Below are positions 50,447 through 60,657 of a stretch of DNA of 64,000 bases, piece after piece. A program made the position numbers and the translations under genes. Numbering within the stretch: the first letter of the stretch is position 1; the number at the start of each line of letters is the position of its first letter. Location: contig JAETNO010000018.1 in assembly GCA_021768245.1 (NCBI GenBank), positions 4,466 to 68,465 of the forward strand, written 5' to 3'. The notes under the pieces are model-generated. The model saw nothing but the letters and a program-made list of their open reading frames with translations. It was not told the origin of the DNA and did not search any database. The DNA comes from Bacteroidaceae bacterium. Lineage in GTDB: Bacteria > Bacteroidota > Bacteroidia > Bacteroidales > Muribaculaceae.

Positions 50447-51352
50447 ATGGCAACAACGATAACGCTTCCGGCCCCGTACAGTTCGGTCAAAGAATCTGTC
50501 ATCTTTGAAATTGACCGAGATATTGACGCTGTGGCCGAAGTGATGATAAACGGGTATTTGAAGCAACTGCCGAAAAACGCCTATAAAGTGAATGTGGCGC
50601 AGTATTTTCGGGATGACTTTACGATTGCGCCGCTTGATGCTGAGTCCGAACCTACATTACAGGTGTGGGACGGAGTTGACCTCGGCCGGGTCGTCAATGC
50701 TTCGATCATGGTAGACAGCATCCCTTCCGAAGAGGTGCCGCTGCTTTGTGCGGATAAACAACCGACACCAAACCGTTTTATGAGTGATCTGCGGCGGCGT
50801 AATGCCATGCTGGGGCAAATCGACGAACTTCCAATATATACGACGACTCCCGCTGTTGTGGTGTACGGCTCGGTTCAGGTTTCCGTACCAGCCGGTATAT
50901 CCTGCGTCGGCTTTCGTATTCCGACCGATGCGCCGCCCCGGTTTGCGGTAGATATGCGGAGTCCCGACGGAGAGGCGCAGGATCGTATTGAATATGAGAT
51001 TGAGGAGAACGACGGAGTGCGCCTCGCGTGGATCAATGCCTACGGCCAGATCGACTATTGGAACTTCGCAGTTCGCCGCAAATCATCAACCAAGATAACA
51101 AAGGAGAAGATATACACAGAAGCCGGGTATACTGCAACATCTATACAGGCAGACACTACCAAGTCGGTAACAAGCTGTCCCCTGCCCGAAACTCAGGCGA
51201 ATGTGCTGAGCCAGATATTTGTGTCCGAAAGTGTGTGGTGCATCGTCGGGGATGAGGTGTGTCCGATCGACATCACGACAGAGAGTATTACGACCTACGA
51301 TGTGGAGAAATTAAGCTCCGTGCAGATTGAATACAGAAATAAAATCCGGTAG
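50447..51352 (+). CDS. Virion structural protein, unknown
   Basis: 301 residues, beta-rich throughout (ITLPAPYSSVKESVIFEID; VVVYGSVQVSVPAGISCVGFRIP; DYWNFAVRRKSSTKITKEKIY). It is likely part of the tail or baseplate because it lies between the tail-joining gene and the 838-residue gene before the tape measure. No family recognised. Confidence 0.65.
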   Translation: MATTITLPAPYSSVKESVIFEIDRDIDAVAEVMINGYLKQLPKNAYKVNVAQYFRDDFTIAPLDAESEPTLQVWDGVDLGRVVNASIMVDSIPSEEVPLLCADKQPTPNRFMSDLRRRNAMLGQIDELPIYTTTPAVVVYGSVQVSVPAGISCVGFRIPTDAPPRFAVDMRSPDGEAQDRIEYEIEENDGVRLAWINAYGQIDYWNFAVRRKSSTKITKEKIYTEAGYTATSIQADTTKSVTSCPLPETQANVLSQIFVSESVWCIVGDEVCPIDITTESITTYDVEKLSSVQIEYRNKIR

Positions 51353-51354
51353 CT

Positions 51355-53871
51355 ATGGTCGTGGAGTTGAAAATAGACGGCCATAAAGTCGATATGAATC
51401 AGAAAGGCAATATCGCCGCGACACATAGCATTGCCGACATTGAGGAGCCTGACAGCACAGCCGCCGGATATACCAAGTCGGTCGAGGTGCCGCTGATAAG
51501 TAATATGCGGGTTTTCCGATTTATCAATGAGCTGTATAGTAAAGAGCAGTTCAACAACGAACTGCATAAGGCGGAGTATATCGTAGATGGAAATACCGTC
51601 ATGTCGGGTATTGCTCAGATCGATAAGATCACGTACAAATTCGGTTCTGGGCACAAACTCGTCGGCGGCAGTTTTCATGTGTCAGTCATCGGCGCAGCTT
51701 TCGACTGGATTACGAATGCCAAGAAGCAAATCAATGAGCTTGAAAGTGCGGAAACTGTCGTATACAACATGGGGGAAGTATACAAAAATTCCATCCGAGA
51801 AGATGAATCGCTGATCAAGTTTTTTCCGGTAGACCGCGGGGCATTTTGGGAAGAAAATTATAACGGGGATTTGATTCCGCGAAAAAAGTTGGATATCCGG
51901 GATTATCACCCTTTTTTCAACGTGTGGAAAACAATGTGCCTGATCCTTTCCGGGTACACGATAAAGAGTTCCATGGAGGACTTTTTCAAAAAGTTATACT
52001 GTTCGGGCTACATGCCGGTGAACGAAGACTTATCGTACATCAAAGAGGATAACGACTTCTATATCGGCACCTCGGCGACGGAAGATGAACCTAAGTTGCT
52101 GGGTATGATCAGCCCGAAGAAACCGACTATCAGCGCCAATATATATGACCTTTGGGATTCGGATGAATACCATAACGATAAAGGGGTTATCAGCTCGCCT
52201 CCGATATCTTCGACGCCACATTTCAATCCGACGGAAACGGTAACAGTAAGGATGCAGACCAACCTACACTATAAATCGCAAATTGTGAACGGATCCACGG
52301 GCTACTGGAACGACATCATGAAGGAATACGGCGAATGTCTATATGTCGATGAATTCCGATTGTATGTGAACGCGCAGTATGAACGCATAATATTGACATT
52401 GGATAAATGTGTCGAAGCTAAAGACCGACAAGGGGATATAAAAAACATCTTTATCCCGTGCGATCCGAATGAGGCTAAGACCTACGTGGTCTATTTGGAG
52501 TTTGCTTCGTGGCAGATTTCCGGGCGAATTATCTTTCAATGCAAGGGTGCTTACACCGACCTCGGACAACATAAGGCTGGTGGTCGGGGCAACTGGTATG
52601 TTATCACGGTTCCGCAAGGGCGAGAAGGACAACTCGGCTTTTTCCAAGGGATAAGCATGCACGACGGCGTGGGCGTTATCGAATTTTATTATTTCGAGAT
52701 ATATGACGAACAAGTGACTTTTAACCTTGATAATATTACGAAAAACGCATATACTCTGACTAAAGGTTTGTCTTATCCTCTTTGGGGGCAATTTGCCTGC
52801 TCTCGGGAATATGGTTTGACTCCTGACAAAATCGACGGAGTGCAACTTTGGCTATGTGAAAACAATAGTATAAAGCCCGATTTTGCCAATATCATTGGAC
52901 AGAACGATAAGGTGGGAATTTCGACAATCGGTGGCACCGGGTCGCAACTTGATTTTCTTGCTTCTCTTCGTCAGTTGTTTAACTTGATGTATTATACAAA
53001 CCCATTATCGAAAGAAATCTTTGTCGAACCCCGCACAAAGTTTTACAACTTGGATCGTGCAGAGATTGTAGATTGGCGGGAGAAGATCGACTATGCCAAA
53101 GAGATCGTAATAGAGGAATTGGGGGCTGATATCGGAAAGTCTATTAAACTGGCCTATGCTGAGGGTAACGAAGTAATACAATATTACAACTGGAAAACCG
53201 GGGCGGAATTTGGGGCATATAGTCAAAAGTTGCTCAACAAAACTTCGGACGACACAAAAGAAATCGTCAACGATACATTTTCTCCATTTTTGTTACATGT
53301 GGTCGATTCGGTAGGTATGACGATACTTCAAGAAGAACGGGAGAGCGAACAGAAGCAGATCGATGATATCGAGTTAGAGGTTACCCCGGTGATCGGCTGC
53401 TTTGGGGGTTTAGCTGATCGTACTGGAGGGGAAGATGTCGCGTCATATCCAAAATACCCGCAGTTGGTTTTCCAAGATATCGGGAAAGGTATTAACCTCG
53501 GTTTCGATGACATGACCGGGGATGTTCTTGTGCCCGGTTCCCGGCAATATTATGAAGATAATATTTCGGCGTATAACCATGGCCGGCGCATAACCATGTA
53601 TTTGGAACTGACACCTCGTGATATTGAGGCAATTCAATTTCCTAACAGCCAAATGCAGGATTTCCGTGCGGTGTACCTTTTGAACTTCGACGGAGAAGAC
53701 GTACCGTGTTTATTGGAGCAAATCGCCGACTATAATCCAGCAACCGGGGCATCGACCAAGTGTGTGTTTATTTCCGATCCGCATATCAAACTGACGGGCG
53801 ACGATCTCACCGTCATTACTTATGATGATGTGGCGATCGGCAGAAATAATACGCTGACCGGATATAGGTAG
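51355..53871 (+). CDS. Large tail/baseplate protein of Bacteroidetes siphophages
   Basis: 838 residues, two bases after the previous gene. N-terminal VELKIDGHKVDMNQKGNIAATHSIADIEEPDSTAAGYTKSVEVPLISNMRVF is a wording often seen in conserved phage proteins of Bacteroides prophages. The rest is beta-rich with Tyr/Asn-rich strands. A tail tip or distal tail role is inferred from its size and place before the tape measure. Confidence 0.65.
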   Translation: MVVELKIDGHKVDMNQKGNIAATHSIADIEEPDSTAAGYTKSVEVPLISNMRVFRFINELYSKEQFNNELHKAEYIVDGNTVMSGIAQIDKITYKFGSGHKLVGGSFHVSVIGAAFDWITNAKKQINELESAETVVYNMGEVYKNSIREDESLIKFFPVDRGAFWEENYNGDLIPRKKLDIRDYHPFFNVWKTMCLILSGYTIKSSMEDFFKKLYCSGYMPVNEDLSYIKEDNDFYIGTSATEDEPKLLGMISPKKPTISANIYDLWDSDEYHNDKGVISSPPISSTPHFNPTETVTVRMQTNLHYKSQIVNGSTGYWNDIMKEYGECLYVDEFRLYVNAQYERIILTLDKCVEAKDRQGDIKNIFIPCDPNEAKTYVVYLEFASWQISGRIIFQCKGAYTDLGQHKAGGRGNWYVITVPQGREGQLGFFQGISMHDGVGVIEFYYFEIYDEQVTFNLDNITKNAYTLTKGLSYPLWGQFACSREYGLTPDKIDGVQLWLCENNSIKPDFANIIGQNDKVGISTIGGTGSQLDFLASLRQLFNLMYYTNPLSKEIFVEPRTKFYNLDRAEIVDWREKIDYAKEIVIEELGADIGKSIKLAYAEGNEVIQYYNWKTGAEFGAYSQKLLNKTSDDTKEIVNDTFSPFLLHVVDSVGMTILQEERESEQKQIDDIELEVTPVIGCFGGLADRTGGEDVASYPKYPQLVFQDIGKGINLGFDDMTGDVLVPGSRQYYEDNISAYNHGRRITMYLELTPRDIEAIQFPNSQMQDFRAVYLLNFDGEDVPCLLEQIADYNPATGASTKCVFISDPHIKLTGDDLTVITYDDVAIGRNNTLTGYR

Positions 53872-53879
53872 GAAATGGA

Positions 53880-53975
53880 TTAGATGAAAAAGACAATGAT
53901 GATCAAAAGGGCAATCAGGCAGAAAACCACCGTTTTTCCGCTTGCCTTAAAGAATTCTTCGATCAAGTCAAACAT
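53880..53975 (-). CDS. 31-residue antisense membrane peptide
   Basis: ATG at 53973-53975, stop at 53880-53882 on the minus strand. The peptide has an amphipathic start (MFDLIEEFFKASGKT) and a pure transmembrane helix (VVFCLIALLIIIVFFI). A near-perfect promoter on the minus strand lies just upstream (53983-54015), which would give a leaderless or nearly leaderless mRNA. It is the only minus-strand gene candidate in the late operon. Confidence 0.5.
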   Translation of the reverse strand: MFDLIEEFFKASGKTVVFCLIALLIIIVFFI

Positions 53976-53982
53976 AACAGCA

Positions 53983-54015
53983 CAAATATAAATAAAATAC
54001 TCAAGATATGGCAAA
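53983..54015 (-). promoter_or_regulatory. Minus-strand promoter inside the tail operon
   Basis: TTTG (plus 54012-54015), 21 bases, TATATTTG (plus 53983-53990). It overlaps the first codons of the tape-measure gene. The start of transcription should be close to the ATG of the small peptide at 53975. Confidence 0.55.
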
Positions 54016-57000
54016 TGTAGTAGAAAAAATCTTCAAGCTGATTCTGAATTTCGGGGATGGTGAGGAGAAAGTGCCAAAGATGAGCAAACTGCTCCAATCG
54101 TTACACGACAGGCTGAAAAATGTACTCAAAACGATTAACGATATCGGTAAGGCAGACGGGCTTCAGAAGGCCGCCGAAGTCCTCGGTGTGTATACCCTCA
54201 CTGTTGAAAAAGCGGAGAAAGCCAAGAAAAAGCTGGTCGCAACCGATAAGGAGGAGAAAACGCAGACCGCCGAAGCTACAAAGTATATCGAAGATCTGAA
54301 AAACAAATACGGGAACCTGATCTTCACGAAACGGGAAATCACCACGCTCTCAAAAAACTATACAACCTTGATGCGGGCCGAGAAAGGCTCTGCCGAAGAG
54401 TTGCAGGCGAAGATCAATGTGCTGAATACCGTATGGAAGAAACTCGGAGCCACACAGCGCAATTCCACCATGGGGCGGCAGGTCACGGCCGAGTTGAAGT
54501 CGATGCGCGACGAAATGCGGAATCTCACGGTCGGCGCAGGTGACTTTTCCCGGAATATAGGCAATTACTTCTCTGGGATGTATAACACCGTCACCCGCAA
54601 GGTCGCGGGGATAACGGGTGTTGTCTTCACGCTCAAGCAAGTGCTTTGGAGTATATACGGCCCATTCCAAGACCTTGAATACCGTATGGCTATGGTCAAA
54701 GCGGTAGCGAGGGCCACGGATGAAGAATTTGTCATGCTCAAAGGAAATGCCCGTGAACTTGGCGCGTCTACTGAATACACGGCTACCGAGGTTGCCGGGT
54801 TGCAGTTGGCCTATGCGCGTATGGGTTTCGTCCCGGATCAGATACGGCAGATTACCGGGGCGACGCTCGACCTTGCTACGGCCACGGGTGAGGATTTGGC
54901 ACGTTCGGCAGACGTTGTGGGTGTAACCCTACGGGGATTCAATTTGCAGGCAGACCAAGCGCAGCGGGTCGTGGATGTTATGACCAAGTCGTTTAATGCC
55001 TCATCGTTGCAGTTAGGTTATTTCTACGATGCCATCAAGTATGTTGCACCGATCGCATCCGAGGCGAATGTGTCCCTTGAAGAAACAGCAGCGATGCTGG
55101 GGGTATTGGCTGACCGTGGTATTCGTGGTTCGCAGGCTGGTACAGCTTTGCGTCGAATTTTTACCGAAATTGCCAAGACGGGCGGAGATGTGTCCGAACG
55201 TCTTGCCCAGTTGAGTAAAAACGGGCTTACGCTGGGCGGCGCTATGGATGAAGTCGGACGCTATGCAATGACGGCTCTTACCGTGTTGGTTAATTCCAAA
55301 GACGGCGTAGATGGTCTGACTGAATCGCTGAATAACGCCGGAGGTGCCGCAAAGACTGCGGCCGATGGTATCCGCGATACGATGAAGATTGACGTAGAAG
55401 TTTTCCTCTCGGCCATTAAAGAAAAGCTGATCGCCATCGGTGAAGTATTGGCACCGCTTGGGCGTTCGGTTATTCAGGCCGGCACGTGGGCCGTAACGAA
55501 TATTAAGAGCGTAACTATTGCTGTACTTACGCTTATCGGCGTTATTAAACTGGCTTCGGCGGCAAGAGCGGTTTGGTTGCTTGTGACAAAGCAAATTACG
55601 ATCTATGAAACGGCTTGGGGGCGTGCGTTGCGGGTGAATATGGCTACGCTGCAATCGGCTACCGCGGCAACAAAGTTACTTGCCGCTGCAAAGTTTTTGC
55701 TGGCCGGGCAGATCAAAGCTGCGTATGAAGCGTTAAAGATGTTCTGGACTACCCTTATAGCGAATCCGTGGGGAGTGGTTGCGACTGCCATTACTGCGGT
55801 TATTGCGTACATGGTGGCGTTCCGTGATAAGACGGATGCGGCAACTCGCGCCCAGCGTAAATTCAACGATGAGAACGACCGTTTCAACAAAGCCCAAGAT
55901 GAAAAGCGCCAGCGGATCGAGCAGCTTATCCGGACGATACAGGACGAAACCGAAACACAGAACGCCAAAATCCGCGCTTATGAAGAATTGAAGCTCCTGT
56001 CTCCGGCTCTTACGGACAAATACACACAGGAGCAGTTAGCCACGTTGAAACTGGCCGATTCCGCAAAACTCCTCAATGAGCAGCGCGATAAGGAGAATTA
56101 CGACAACATGGTTGCCAATGTCGAGAAGTACACCGCATCGCTCAAAAAGCTACGCGAAGAGAACGGGCAACTGCTCGGAATGTCACCGGGCGGTGCCCCT
56201 ATCTTCGTGGATAATTCCAAGGCGATTGAAGAACAGGAAATTGCACTGTCGAACTATAAAAAAGCACTAGGAGAGATCGAGGAAGCAAATAAGGTTGCCG
56301 AGGAAAATGCTAAACCGATCGAAGTGCGGATCAAAGCAGCCGAGAATATCGTTGAAGAAGCGGAAAAGGCGTTTAAGGAGGCAAAGACTGCATATAATCA
56401 GAAGCGGGACGAATGGATACGGGAACACGGGACTGAGGCTACCCTACCGTTCTCGTTCAAATTCGACATGCTTACGGCCCAAAAGGAGTTCGCCGATGCT
56501 CAAAAGAAAGTCGCAGACCTACAAAAGCAGCTGAAAACACCTTCTACCGGCGGCGGGAGCGAAAAGGAAAAGGGCGAATGGTCTTTGTCGAAAGATAGAG
56601 CATTCGCCCGTCAACTCCTCGACCTAAAAAAGAAATTGCATAGCGGGGAAATAACATCCGAAGAGCAGTATCAGAAGCAGGTTTTACAGCTTGAAATCGA
56701 CACCCTGACAAAACGCATCACGCTGAATAAGGACGAGGCCAAGACCATCATAAAGCTCAAAAATGAACTTTGGGATAAGCAGAACCAGCAGAAGAAAATC
56801 GAGCAGAAAGAAAACGAGGCCTATACTGCCAATCGCCGGGCGCAGCAGGAAAAACAACTCAAGTACGAGAATGACCGCATCGATGCTGAGATCGCGGCCA
56901 TGAAAGAGGGTGTCGAGAAGAAAATCCGGCTCAACGATCAGGCGGTCAAGAAAGCCGGGGAAGCTGCGGACAAAGAGTATCAGACGGAACTCGACAAACT

Positions 57001-58483
57001 CAACAAAGAGCAGAAAGCCTATGTCAAGGGGTCGAAAGAGTGGCAGGCCGTCGAGCAGGAGAAAACCCGCCTTACCGGACTGTTTGAGCAGAAAAAAGGC
57101 GATATCGCTACTGCGGGAACGAATGCCCGGACAAAGATTTTGCAGGATGCTACCGAGAAAGAGTTACTGGAGTGGGGCAAACTGCCTGATGCTGCTGCCG
57201 AAGCTGAGCATCAGATCACCGAGAATAAACGGCGCGAGGTTACTGAACGGCTGAAACTGGCCCAGTTGGAGACGGAAAAATCAATCGGGAAAGCCAATAA
57301 TCAATATAGAGCAGACGAGAATTTAGCCGATGCAACCCTCGGAAAAAAAGGTCGTAAACGCAATGTGGCGCGCCTGCAAAATGAGGTGCAGCTTCACAAT
57401 AATACGGCACAAGCATATCAGAAAGAACTAAACGAAATTCTGGCTGGGGGTGATGCCGCGATCGAGGAACACAAAGCTCGTTACAACGAGTTGATCCTGT
57501 TGATCGGGCAGGAACAGCAGGCGGTAATGAACCTTGGCAAAGGAAAAAACGCCGACGGAACCCGCAAAAGTTTTTGGCAACAGCTTACCGAGTTATCGGA
57601 TGAGGATTTAGCCCAGATCAAACAGCAGGCAATTGACCTTGCTACGCAGTTGAGCGATGCGATTTTCGATGCCAAACAACAGGCCTCACAACGGCAGTTG
57701 AACGCAGAAAAGAAAGCGATCGATGCACAGTATAAAACAGAGGCAAAATTACTCGATTCGAAGCGGGATAAAGGGCTGATATCTGAGAAGAAGTATCAGC
57801 AGGAGCTTGAAAAGCTGGAAGCCAAGAAAGCCGAGAAAGAGGAAGCAGCAGAGCGTGCGGCCTTTGAGCGGGAAAAGAAGCTGAACACGAAGCAGGCCTT
57901 GATGAATACGGCACTTTCTGTCGCAAAGACCTTTGCGCAATGGGGTTGGCCTTTGGGTATTCCGTTTGCGGCGTTGGCTATTGCGCAAGGTATGACTCAA
58001 GTTGCGGCAATCCAATCACAGAAATATGCCCAAGGCGGCATGATTCCTCTCGGTGATGGCGTGGGTGTTGTAAAAGGCCGGAGCCATGCGCAGGGCGGCC
58101 ATCAGATTTACCTCGACGGCCAGCCCATCGGCGAGGTCGAAGGTGATGAACTTTTGGCAATCGTCAATAAGCACGACACCGCACGGATCGGGGCGCTCTC
58201 GGCCGCGAACAGCGTACACGGGCGGCGCTTCGCTCAAGGCGGCCTTATATCCCCGACCGGATATATGACGAGCAGCGTTTCGAGTCCCGTGTCGTTTTAT
58301 CAGACTTCGACACATCAGGACGAAACGGCGCAAGGGAATTTTTCTGAAATGATGGCGCTGATCCGGGAGGACATCAAGGCCACAAATGACCGGATCGACC
58401 GACTGCGTGTGTACCTTGTAACGCAGGATGTTACCGACTCGCAAGATGACTTAAAAAAAATAAAAGTTAAGCAGACATTCTAA
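54008..58483 (+). CDS. Tail tape measure protein (TP901 type)
   Basis: 1491 residues. Residues about 240-400 hold the TP901 core (DEEFVMLKGNARELGASTEYTATEVAGLQLAYARMGF, TKSFNASSLQLGYFYDAIKYVAPIASEANVSLEETAAMLGVLADRGIRGSQAGTALRRIF). Two or three hydrophobic helices lie at 500-620. A long charged coiled coil covers 640-1300 and another hydrophobic part lies near 1310-1340. Its length implies a tail of roughly 200 nm by the usual 0.15 nm per residue rule. It sets tail length and helps DNA entry. Confidence 0.92.
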   Translation: MANVVEKIFKLILNFGDGEEKVPKMSKLLQSLHDRLKNVLKTINDIGKADGLQKAAEVLGVYTLTVEKAEKAKKKLVATDKEEKTQTAEATKYIEDLKNKYGNLIFTKREITTLSKNYTTLMRAEKGSAEELQAKINVLNTVWKKLGATQRNSTMGRQVTAELKSMRDEMRNLTVGAGDFSRNIGNYFSGMYNTVTRKVAGITGVVFTLKQVLWSIYGPFQDLEYRMAMVKAVARATDEEFVMLKGNARELGASTEYTATEVAGLQLAYARMGFVPDQIRQITGATLDLATATGEDLARSADVVGVTLRGFNLQADQAQRVVDVMTKSFNASSLQLGYFYDAIKYVAPIASEANVSLEETAAMLGVLADRGIRGSQAGTALRRIFTEIAKTGGDVSERLAQLSKNGLTLGGAMDEVGRYAMTALTVLVNSKDGVDGLTESLNNAGGAAKTAADGIRDTMKIDVEVFLSAIKEKLIAIGEVLAPLGRSVIQAGTWAVTNIKSVTIAVLTLIGVIKLASAARAVWLLVTKQITIYETAWGRALRVNMATLQSATAATKLLAAAKFLLAGQIKAAYEALKMFWTTLIANPWGVVATAITAVIAYMVAFRDKTDAATRAQRKFNDENDRFNKAQDEKRQRIEQLIRTIQDETETQNAKIRAYEELKLLSPALTDKYTQEQLATLKLADSAKLLNEQRDKENYDNMVANVEKYTASLKKLREENGQLLGMSPGGAPIFVDNSKAIEEQEIALSNYKKALGEIEEANKVAEENAKPIEVRIKAAENIVEEAEKAFKEAKTAYNQKRDEWIREHGTEATLPFSFKFDMLTAQKEFADAQKKVADLQKQLKTPSTGGGSEKEKGEWSLSKDRAFARQLLDLKKKLHSGEITSEEQYQKQVLQLEIDTLTKRITLNKDEAKTIIKLKNELWDKQNQQKKIEQKENEAYTANRRAQQEKQLKYENDRIDAEIAAMKEGVEKKIRLNDQAVKKAGEAADKEYQTELDKLNKEQKAYVKGSKEWQAVEQEKTRLTGLFEQKKGDIATAGTNARTKILQDATEKELLEWGKLPDAAAEAEHQITENKRREVTERLKLAQLETEKSIGKANNQYRADENLADATLGKKGRKRNVARLQNEVQLHNNTAQAYQKELNEILAGGDAAIEEHKARYNELILLIGQEQQAVMNLGKGKNADGTRKSFWQQLTELSDEDLAQIKQQAIDLATQLSDAIFDAKQQASQRQLNAEKKAIDAQYKTEAKLLDSKRDKGLISEKKYQQELEKLEAKKAEKEEAAERAAFEREKKLNTKQALMNTALSVAKTFAQWGWPLGIPFAALAIAQGMTQVAAIQSQKYAQGGMIPLGDGVGVVKGRSHAQGGHQIYLDGQPIGEVEGDELLAIVNKHDTARIGALSAANSVHGRRFAQGGLISPTGYMTSSVSSPVSFYQTSTHQDETAQGNFSEMMALIREDIKATNDRIDRLRVYLVTQDVTDSQDDLKKIKVKQTF

Positions 58484-58516
58484 ACAGGTGAAAAATGAGT
58501 GGGTAATTCTATTATA

Positions 58517-58588
58517 CAGTGAAGTCGTAGTGTGACTCACTGGGTGTTTATAGGGAGGTGGTTCGGCTTCGGTCGAGCCACCTTTTTT
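58517..58588 (+). terminator. Terminator after the tape measure gene
   Basis: AGGTGGTTCG (58556-58565) pairs with CGAGCCACCT (58574-58583), 8-base loop, followed by TTTTTT. A second inverted repeat, CAGTGA(A)GTC with GAC(T)CACTG, lies at about 58517-58541. The pair separates the tail block from the head block. Confidence 0.8.
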
Positions 58589-58605
58589 ATTGAAATTTCA
58601 AAAAT

Positions 58606-59601
58606 ATGAAGAATACGATAGAAATCATCAACCGCCGAAATTCGGTTGAAATCAACATCGAGGGAACTATCGGTGTTCCGGAAGAATGGCAGTTCGACGA
58701 TCCGGGCGACCGGGTTGCGACGTATGACAAATTCCGCAACGCTATCGACCTAATCCGTCAGATTGAGTCTCCGGAAGTGCTGATAAATATTCGCTCAACG
58801 GGTGGGGATGTTAACGACGCCCTACTGATTCTTGATGCGATTTCGGGTCTCAAAGCCAAGAAAACGACTCGGTGCTATGGCTATACCGCATCGGCCGCAA
58901 CGCTCATCGCACAGGCCGCGTCGGAGGGTTGCCGCGAAATATCGGCCAATGCCCTCTATCTGATCCATACCGCTATTTGCACCGCAGAGGGTAATGCCGA
59001 AGAACTTGAGGCAAGGACTGAACTCCTGCGTAAGACTGACGAGCGCATCGCCGCGGTCTATGCAGCCCGTTCGGGACGTCCAGCGGCTGAGTTTGAAACC
59101 CTGATGGCCGAGAACAATGGTAACGGGCGCTGGCTTTCGCCGAACGAGGCCATCGCGGCAGGTCTGGCCGACGTCGTATTCAACGTACCGGAAGTACTGA
59201 ACTGTACCGTAGTGGACGATTATCCAATTCACAACTATATGGTAAAAATCAAAAACACAATGCATGGAATTCTCCGCCGTCTGGGATTGACGCCGGGAGA
59301 AGCGACGGAGGTGGAAATCTCCGAGGAACAGATTGCGACGCTCAACCACTCGCTGGAGCAGGGTGACGTCCGAGAACAGGAGTTGCAGGAGCAGCTTGCA
59401 ACCGAACAGGCAGCCCACGAGCAGACCAGAACCGACTTGACATCGGTACAGAATCGGGTCACAGAACTCGAAGCCGAACTCAACAAGCGGAAAGCCGCGC
59501 CGACGGTTACCAAGGAGATCGAAGACCCCTCAATCACCGACGACGTAAAGCTGTCGGGCAACGCCAAAGCTTACGACGAAGACGTCAAGAAGCTCAAATA
59601 A
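58606..59601 (+). CDS. ClpP-like prohead protease with scaffold-like tail
   Basis: 331 residues. Residues 15-200 are a ClpP/SppA-type protease: NIRSTGGDVNDALLILDAI, nucleophile Ser96 in YTASAATLIAQAAS, His121 in LIHTAICTA. After about residue 225 a coiled coil (EEQIATLNHSLEQGDVREQELQEQLATEQAAHEQTRTDL...ELEAELNKRKAA) continues to the end and could act as the internal scaffold. Protease and scaffold in one chain, directly before the capsid gene, is a known head-assembly plan. Confidence 0.87.
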   Translation: MKNTIEIINRRNSVEINIEGTIGVPEEWQFDDPGDRVATYDKFRNAIDLIRQIESPEVLINIRSTGGDVNDALLILDAISGLKAKKTTRCYGYTASAATLIAQAASEGCREISANALYLIHTAICTAEGNAEELEARTELLRKTDERIAAVYAARSGRPAAEFETLMAENNGNGRWLSPNEAIAAGLADVVFNVPEVLNCTVVDDYPIHNYMVKIKNTMHGILRRLGLTPGEATEVEISEEQIATLNHSLEQGDVREQELQEQLATEQAAHEQTRTDLTSVQNRVTELEAELNKRKAAPTVTKEIEDPSITDDVKLSGNAKAYDEDVKKLK

Positions 59602-59620
59602 TCATCTAAACGTTACGCAA

Positions 59621-60622
59621 ATGTCTAAAATTATTGAAAATCCCAAATCCTACACAGGCCGGGAGCTGGAAACGATCTTTTTCCGTCCGATGCTGTCCGG
59701 CCCCAGCGCCATCGACCTCGGTGTCCGAATCATGTACAACATGCCCGTACCTACGATGCTGAACTTCTGGCATCGTGAGGGGGATGTGTTGCAGAAGTAC
59801 GCCAAGGGCTGGAATGGTGGCGAATTGGCCAAGAGATTCCAAAAGGAAATCCGGCTGTCGAAAGTCAAGGCCGAAATGGGCTATTCCGCCTCGGACTACT
59901 TCGGCATGATCTACGAACTGATCACCAACAGCGGAGCCGTAAACCTCGACGATCTTTCTGGTACCGAGCTGGAACAGGCCGAAACAACGCTTTTCCGGCA
60001 GGCTATCGCCGAGAGCATCCGCGCCACTATGTGGCTGGGCGATACGGAGCGCGCAAGCGGCTCCTACACCTCGTTCAACGGCTTCCTCAAAGCCATCAAG
60101 GCCGACCTGCAGACCACGGCGAATACAGGCAAGAGTTTCATTCGCAACGTGAAGATTCCGGCCATGTCGGGAGCGGACGCCGCCATTTCGCTCTTTGAGC
60201 GTATGTGGAACGCCGCCGACGATCGTCTGACAGCCATGAAAGACGAGGGCAACCTCGTTATTCAGTGTACCTCCGATATCTATCTGAACTACGAGAAGAG
60301 TTTGGAGGATAAACCCCTCGAATCGGCATTTGCCGCGCTTCAGCAGGGACGTAAGGGGCTGCATTGGCACGGCATTCCGATCGTCGATGTCAAAGTCGGT
60401 TCTTACCTCTCGTCGTTCGCGGATATGCCGCAGTCGTTCGCCATCCTCACCGACAAACGTAACATGGCGCTGGCCGTCAACACGGCCGACTTCCCCGGCA
60501 ACGAGGTACGCATGTGGTATAACCCCGACGAAATGGAGAACCGCCAGCGTGCAATCTTCATGGCCGGTGCGGACTACCTGCTTCCGGAACTGCTCACGGT
60601 AGCCGTCGAAGCAGACGTGTAA
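59621..60622 (+). CDS. Major capsid protein
   Basis: 333 residues, 19 bases after the protease-scaffold gene. It has the mix of an HK97-type shell protein: N-arm, LSGPSAIDLGVRIMYNMPVP, a helical spine and C-terminal LTDKRNMALAVNTADFPGNEVRMWYNPDEMENRQRAIFMAGADYLLPELLTVAVEA, where an A-domain ends in a beta strand. Gene order protease-capsid supports it strongly; the fold is not proven by sequence alone. Confidence 0.82.
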   Translation: MSKIIENPKSYTGRELETIFFRPMLSGPSAIDLGVRIMYNMPVPTMLNFWHREGDVLQKYAKGWNGGELAKRFQKEIRLSKVKAEMGYSASDYFGMIYELITNSGAVNLDDLSGTELEQAETTLFRQAIAESIRATMWLGDTERASGSYTSFNGFLKAIKADLQTTANTGKSFIRNVKIPAMSGADAAISLFERMWNAADDRLTAMKDEGNLVIQCTSDIYLNYEKSLEDKPLESAFAALQQGRKGLHWHGIPIVDVKVGSYLSSFADMPQSFAILTDKRNMALAVNTADFPGNEVRMWYNPDEMENRQRAIFMAGADYLLPELLTVAVEADV

Positions 60623-60657
60623 CGGAAACCAGAATCGAATATTAAACGCGAAAATCT

